A program made the translations under genes and the position numbers. DNA of 64,000 nt. Origin: Campylobacter insulaenigrae NCTC 12927 (lineage in GTDB: Bacteria; Campylobacterota; Campylobacteria; Campylobacterales; Campylobacteraceae). The DNA lies in the NCBI RefSeq assembly GCF_000816185.1, contig NZ_CP007770.1, positions 372,001 to 436,000 of the forward strand. The letters run 5' to 3'. Positions 59,954 through 64,000 of the stretch are shown here, piece by piece (position 1 is the stretch's first letter; every line of letters starts with the position of its first letter). The notes beneath the pieces were generated by a model. The model was not told the DNA's origin and made no database searches. It worked only from the letters and a program-made list of their open reading frames with translations.

Positions 59954-60913
59954 TTATAAACCAATTTTAGCATAAATTTTTTCCATTGTTTTTTGCGCTG
60001 TTTTCCTAGCTTTTTGTGCACCAAATTCTAAAATTTCTTTAATTTTAGAAGGATTTTCGATTAAATTTTCATATTCGTTTTTTGCGTAAGCAAAATGATC
60101 ATTAATAAGATCGTTTAGATATAATTTAAAGTGCCCGTATCCTTCGCCACCTTTTTTGTATCTTTCTTGCAAATTCTCTTGTTGTGTTTTATCTAAAAAA
60201 AGTTTTGCTATGTTGTAGATATTACAAGTGCTAAATTCTTTAGGGTCTTCTAAAGCTATGCTATCGGTTACAATGGAAGAAATTTGTTTTTTTAAAACTT
60301 TCTGAGAAGTAAAAATATCTATAGTATTTTTATAAGATTTGCTCATTTTAGAACCATCTGTTCCAGGTACTACAGCCACTTCTTCATTGATTTTAGCTTT
60401 TGGAAGAGTAAAAACTTCACCCCATTCATTGTTTACCTTTAAGGCTATATCTCTTGCAATTTCAACATGTTGAATTTGATCTTTACCTACTGGAACAATT
60501 TGTGCATCAAAGAGTAAGATATCAGCAGCCATTAAAACAGGGTAAGAAAAAAGACCATGGTTTGAATTTAAACCTTTTGCGATCTTGTCTTTATATGAAT
60601 GTGCTCTTTCTAAAAGTCCCATAGGGGTAAATTGAGATAAAATCCAATAAAGTTCTAGTACTTCTTTAATGTCACTTTGCAACCAAAAAATACTTTTTTG
60701 TGGATCAATTCCTAGGCTTAAAAAGGCTGCTGCTGCTTTTAGTGAATTTTGCTGAAGCACTTCTCCATTTTGATTTGAAGTCATTGCGTGATAATTTGCT
60801 ATAAACATATACATTTGATTTTCTTCTTGCATGTTTAACATCTGCTTTATAGAGCCAAAATAATTTCCTATGTGTAAATCTCCACTAGGCTGCAATCCTG
60901 TTATAACTTTCAT
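59954..60913 (-). CDS. trpS: Tryptophan-tRNA ligase
   Basis: TrpRS charges tRNA-Trp. The 319-residue class I synthetase has the HIGH variant DLHIGNYFG (12-20) after GLQPSG, and the second signature DGSKMSKSYKN (around 191-201). Length matches short bacterial TrpRS. Its ATG overlaps the aroK stop by four bases. The cognate tRNA-Trp gene is also in this window at 19324. Confidence 0.98.
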   Translation of the reverse strand: MKVITGLQPSGDLHIGNYFGSIKQMLNMQEENQMYMFIANYHAMTSNQNGEVLQQNSLKAAAAFLSLGIDPQKSIFWLQSDIKEVLELYWILSQFTPMGLLERAHSYKDKIAKGLNSNHGLFSYPVLMAADILLFDAQIVPVGKDQIQHVEIARDIALKVNNEWGEVFTLPKAKINEEVAVVPGTDGSKMSKSYKNTIDIFTSQKVLKKQISSIVTDSIALEDPKEFSTCNIYNIAKLFLDKTQQENLQERYKKGGEGYGHFKLYLNDLINDHFAYAKNEYENLIENPSKIKEILEFGAQKARKTAQKTMEKIYAKIGL

Positions 60914-61407
60914 TTTACCTCTTTGTGTATTTGTGAAATGATATCTTCAACTTCTTTGTTTTCAATATCAATAATTAAATCTGCTTTTTTTTCATATTTT
61001 TGTATTCGTTGATCGAAAAGTATTTTTGCGTTTGCTAAATTTGAAAGCAGAGGTCTTGTATGAATTTGTGTTTTATCAAGTCTTTTTATAATAAATTCAA
61101 AAGTAGATTTCAGATAAATAACAACTCCAATTTCGTTGATTTTTTTCTGTTTTATAAATCCACCACCACTTGCAATAGAGGAATTTTTAATATGTTGTAA
61201 AAAATGAAGTATTTTTTTTTCTTCATTTCTAAAAAAAGATTCCCCATATGTGGAAAATATTTCATGCACTTCAAGGTTAAATTTATTTTTTATCAATTCA
61301 TCTGTATCAATAAAAAATTTATCATATCGTTGTGCATAAGCTCGTGCAATTGTAGTTTTTCCACAACCCATGAAACCTACAAAAAGGAAATTATCCTTCT
61401 TGTTCAT
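60910..61407 (-). CDS. aroK: Shikimate kinase
   Basis: AroK phosphorylates shikimate in aromatic amino acid synthesis. The 165-residue protein has Walker [10 protein letters not shown] (11-19), the shikimate-binding D-T-D in FIDTDELI (near 33-40) and ASGGGFIKQ (near 80-88); RPLLSN near 119-124 is the lid or phosphate region. Length is standard. It overlaps der at its start by 17 bases and trpS at its end by 4. Confidence 0.94.
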   Translation of the reverse strand: MNKKDNFLFVGFMGCGKTTIARAYAQRYDKFFIDTDELIKNKFNLEVHEIFSTYGESFFRNEEKKILHFLQHIKNSSIASGGGFIKQKKINEIGVVIYLKSTFEFIIKRLDKTQIHTRPLLSNLANAKILFDQRIQKYEKKADLIIDIENKEVEDIISQIHKEVK

Positions 61408-62776
61408 TTTTGCTGCCTTTTTTTCTTGAAGCTAAAATTAAAGGTACACCTTCGAAATTAAATTTCTTTCTTATTTGATTTTGCAAATAACGTTTGTAAG
61501 AAAAGTGTAAGGCTTTTGGGCGATTCATAATTAAAGCTATTTTTGGTGGTGCGATGTCATATTGAACCGCATAATAAATTTTAACTAATTTACCATAATC
61601 ATGCGGTAGAGGATGAGCTTTTGTAGCTTCCTCTACTAAGGTATTTAATTTTGCAGTTGGAATTTTTTGAGTGAAATTTTCAAAAACTTCTAAAATTTTA
61701 TCTAAAAGCACATGAATTCTTTTACCGCTTAATGCAGATACACTAATTACTGGAGCATAAGCTAAAAATTTAAACCTATCTAACCTTAACTCTTTTAAAG
61801 TTTTGTCAAAATCTAATTCGCTTTTATCCCATTTATTTAAAACTATAATTACTCCTAAGTAATGTTTTGCTGCAAGTCCTGCTATACGTTCATCTAATTC
61901 ATTAAATCCTTCTGCGCTATCAAGTACTAAAAGAGCTATTTGAGCATTAGCAAGCGCATATTCGGTTTTATTTAAAGCATAGCGTTCTAAACCTTGTATT
62001 TTACCTCTTTTTCTAATTCCAGCTGTATCTATAAATTCTATAATTTTATCTTTATATACAATGCTTTCATTTACTGGGTCAATGGTAGTTCCTGCGATAT
62101 CGCTAACTACACTTCGTTCTTCTTTTACTAAAGCATTTAAAAGACTAGATTTTCCTACATTAACTCTACCAATTATACCGATTTTGATATGATTTTCATT
62201 TATGGTTTTTAGTTTAAAATCTCCACTATTTTCGTCAAAATTCTCCAAATAACTTTCAAAATCTTCTTCTTCATCTTGGGTTAAAATTTTTTCATTTAAA
62301 AATTTTCCAGCCCATGTGCAAAGCTCATCTATGCCTATATTATGAGTTACTGAAATGTTAAAAATCTCTTTAACACCAAAACTAGAAAATTCCCAAGATC
62401 TTTCTTCATCCTTTTTATTATCTATTTTGTTGATGACTAAAGCTACAGGTTTATTTAGTTTTTTCATTTCGTAAAAAAAGGTTTTATCCTCATCATCAGG
62501 TAAAAATTTTCCATCTACCATATAAAATATAATGTCGCTATTTTTAGCTACTTTTAACGAATTAGCTTTAACATTTTTAAATAATTCATTGCTTTCATCA
62601 AGGCCACCGCTATCTATAAGCAAGGCTTTTTTGCCATCAATTTGTACTTCTATTTTATTAGTATCTCTTGTGGTGCCACTAATATCGCTTGTAATAGCTA
62701 TACGCTTTTTTGCTAATCTATTAAAAAGACTTGATTTGCCTACATTTGGCTTGCCAATCAAAATAATACTTTGCAT
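61391..62776 (-). CDS. der: Ribosome-assembly GTPase Der (EngA)
   Basis: Der is an essential GTPase with two G domains in tandem that matures the 50S subunit. The 461-residue protein has G1 motifs GKPNVGKSS (8-16) and GRVNVGKSS (around 203-211), each followed by its own NK-x-D (INKID, NKWD) and G3 (DSGG, DTAG), and a C-terminal KH-like domain (about 375-455). It overlaps aroK by 17 bases. It leads the minus-strand run der-aroK-trpS-serS-pflB, a dense single operon by spacing. Confidence 0.97.
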   Translation of the reverse strand: MQSIILIGKPNVGKSSLFNRLAKKRIAITSDISGTTRDTNKIEVQIDGKKALLIDSGGLDESNELFKNVKANSLKVAKNSDIIFYMVDGKFLPDDEDKTFFYEMKKLNKPVALVINKIDNKKDEERSWEFSSFGVKEIFNISVTHNIGIDELCTWAGKFLNEKILTQDEEEDFESYLENFDENSGDFKLKTINENHIKIGIIGRVNVGKSSLLNALVKEERSVVSDIAGTTIDPVNESIVYKDKIIEFIDTAGIRKRGKIQGLERYALNKTEYALANAQIALLVLDSAEGFNELDERIAGLAAKHYLGVIIVLNKWDKSELDFDKTLKELRLDRFKFLAYAPVISVSALSGKRIHVLLDKILEVFENFTQKIPTAKLNTLVEEATKAHPLPHDYGKLVKIYYAVQYDIAPPKIALIMNRPKALHFSYKRYLQNQIRKKFNFEGVPLILASRKKGSKNEQEG

Positions 62777-62871
62777 TTATATCCATATAAAATTTTTATT
62801 TAATTATATAAAAATTGCCTTAAAATTAAGCAAAAAAAGACTAAAATAGTTAAATTTTTTATGGATTTTAT

Positions 62872-63804
62872 ATGTTAAGAATAATTAAAAAAAATTTAGG
62901 TATTTATTTTATGATTATTGCTTCAATTGAATTTTCTTTCGTTGGAGCTAGTGCAAAAATTTTAAGTGAAGAAATGTCATCTATTGAAATAATGTTTTTT
63001 AGAAATATTATTGGAACTTTTTTTATGATTTATATATTGAAAAAAATAAAATTTCATAAAAGCGGTGGGCATTTTGGCTTGTTGGTTTTTAGAGGAGTTA
63101 TAGGCACGATATCTTTATATCTTTTCTTTTACAATGTTTCTAATATTTCTTTAGGTGGAGCTTTTGCATTTCAAAAAACTGCACCTATTTTTATAGCGTT
63201 AATCGCTTTTTTCTTTTTCAAAGAAGAATTAAGTATTAGAATGTGTGCTGGAATTTTAATAGCTTTTATAGGAGTACTTTTTGTATGTCAACCTTTTGCT
63301 GATGAAATAAATCATTCTGGATTTGACTTAAAAAATAGCGTTTTGGGAATTTTAAGCGGATTTTGCGCAGCATTAGCATTAACTAGTGTTAGAGAGCTTA
63401 AAAAATTTTATCCCGCGCCATTTATAGCATTATCTTTTGTGCTTATTGGCACCTTGATGCCTTTATCTTCGATGATTGTGGGTTCTTTTTATGAAAATAA
63501 AGAATTAGATTTTTTAATCGCCCCTTTTATTATGCCTAGTTTTAAAGCGTGGTTTTTTATTATATTGATGGGAGTTTTTGGAGCTTTGTATCAAATTCAT
63601 ATTACAAAAGCTTATGGTGTAGCAAAAAAAGTAGGAATTATCGCTGGTATTGGCTATATAGATGTAGTTTTTACATTATTTTTAGGAATTTTATTAGGAG
63701 ATGATTTTCCTAGTGCTTTAGTGTTTGTTGGAATTATTGGTATAGTTATGGGCGGCATAATTTTAGTGAGTAAGCAAACTCAAGGAAATAAAAGTGGAAA
63801 ATAA
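62872..63804 (+). CDS. EamA/DMT-family transporter
   Basis: The 310-residue inner-membrane protein has about ten hydrophobic segments in two EamA repeats (about 10-140 and 160-300), the drug/metabolite transporter layout. Conserved blocks are [15 protein letters not shown] (first repeat) and [21 protein letters not shown] (around 102-122), where the GL/KEE-type loop is typical. Substrate cannot be predicted. The start [10 protein letters not shown] has no strong ribosome binding site. It overlaps the next gene by 11 bases. Confidence 0.83.
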   Translation: MLRIIKKNLGIYFMIIASIEFSFVGASAKILSEEMSSIEIMFFRNIIGTFFMIYILKKIKFHKSGGHFGLLVFRGVIGTISLYLFFYNVSNISLGGAFAFQKTAPIFIALIAFFFFKEELSIRMCAGILIAFIGVLFVCQPFADEINHSGFDLKNSVLGILSGFCAALALTSVRELKKFYPAPFIALSFVLIGTLMPLSSMIVGSFYENKELDFLIAPFIMPSFKAWFFIILMGVFGALYQIHITKAYGVAKKVGIIAGIGYIDVVFTLFLGILLGDDFPSALVFVGIIGIVMGGIILVSKQTQGNKSGK

Positions 63805-64000
63805 AATAGAATTAATTTATGGTTTAGAAGATAAACCTCCTTTTTTTAAAGCTTTTTTTACTGCCTTAGTGCATTTGATGGCTATGTTTGTTGCGGTAAT
63901 TACCCCTGCTTTGTTAATTTGTAAAGGACTTGGTGTTGATAGTGAAAATACGGCAAGAATTATCTGTATGTCTTTGTTTGCTTCAGGCATTGCTTCTCTT
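63794..64000 (+). CDS. NCS2-family uracil/xanthine permease, N-terminal part
   Basis: The first 69 codons of a gene that runs past the window end, starting at GTG with AAGGA seven bases upstream. [20 protein letters not shown], then a first hydrophobic helix (about 22-45) with [20 protein letters not shown], match the Y-G-x-x-D-x-P-P start of NCS2 nucleobase permeases such as UraA, XanQ and UacT. It is a different branch from the AzgA-like permease at 8229. The substrate cannot be named from this fragment. Confidence 0.75.
   Translation, partial: MENKIELIYGLEDKPPFFKAFFTALVHLMAMFVAVITPALLICKGLGVDSENTARIICMSLFASGIASL

Overview
The window is chromosomal DNA of an AT-rich epsilonproteobacterium, almost certainly a thermotolerant Campylobacter. 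The 16S gene reads as Campylobacter. A MOMP-type porin, an MqnE aminofutalosine synthase, FlgR and a PflB-like motor protein are present, and rpoB and rpoC are separate genes rather than fused as in Helicobacter. From remembered C. jejuni gene order, the blocks are individually familiar but joined differently, and 16S positions differ from C. jejuni. This points to another species, perhaps of the C. lari group (inference).

Layout. 1-9993: start of a divergent gene (probably gapA), nadD-rsfS, then a minus-strand run of a GlnD-like protein, glmS, fumC and a HIT protein, followed by plus-strand mqnE, an AzgA-type purine permease and a phosphoribosyltransferase. 10055-14885: a Tat-exported TorA/BisC molybdoenzyme with its monohaem cytochrome, a polytopic membrane protein and a pseudopilin-like protein. 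15251-17275: the major porin and convergent yaaA. 17374-34375: the information-processing core tRNA-Thr-Tyr-Gly-Thr-tuf-rpmG-tRNA-Trp-secE-nusG-rplKAJL-rpoBC, then rpsL-rpsG-fusA. 34423-38981: a CorC/CNNM protein, an SbmA/BacA-like transporter, a carboxynorspermidine-dehydrogenase-type enzyme and a modB without modA or modC in view. 39538-44891: a full rRNA operon (16S, tRNA-Ala, tRNA-Ile, 23S, 5S) with boxA-like elements and RNase III-type processing stems. 45143-46121: a broken family 8 glycosyltransferase. 46210-56269: a Pif1-like helicase, a secreted unknown, lolA, secA, flgR, asd, a YqhA-family protein, hemE, a radical SAM protein and tRNA-Asn. 56308-64000: minus-strand pflB-like, serS, trpS, aroK and der, then an EamA transporter and the start of an NCS2 permease.

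Most genes are housekeeping. Themes linking them are respiration (menaquinone synthesis via MqnE, an S- or N-oxide reductase), flagellar control and motor (FlgR, PflB), cell-surface traffic (SecE, SecA, LolA, porin) and translation or transcription. I see no CRISPR array, insertion sequence, prophage or plasmid gene. The less ordinary items are a GlnD-like protein that seems to have lost its catalytic motifs, the tor-linked membrane protein and pseudopilin pair, the triply frameshifted glycosyltransferase, poly-A tracts in flgR, a C8 tract before the rRNA operon, and a helicase gene that looks leaderless. I found no clear candidate for an entirely new biological system.
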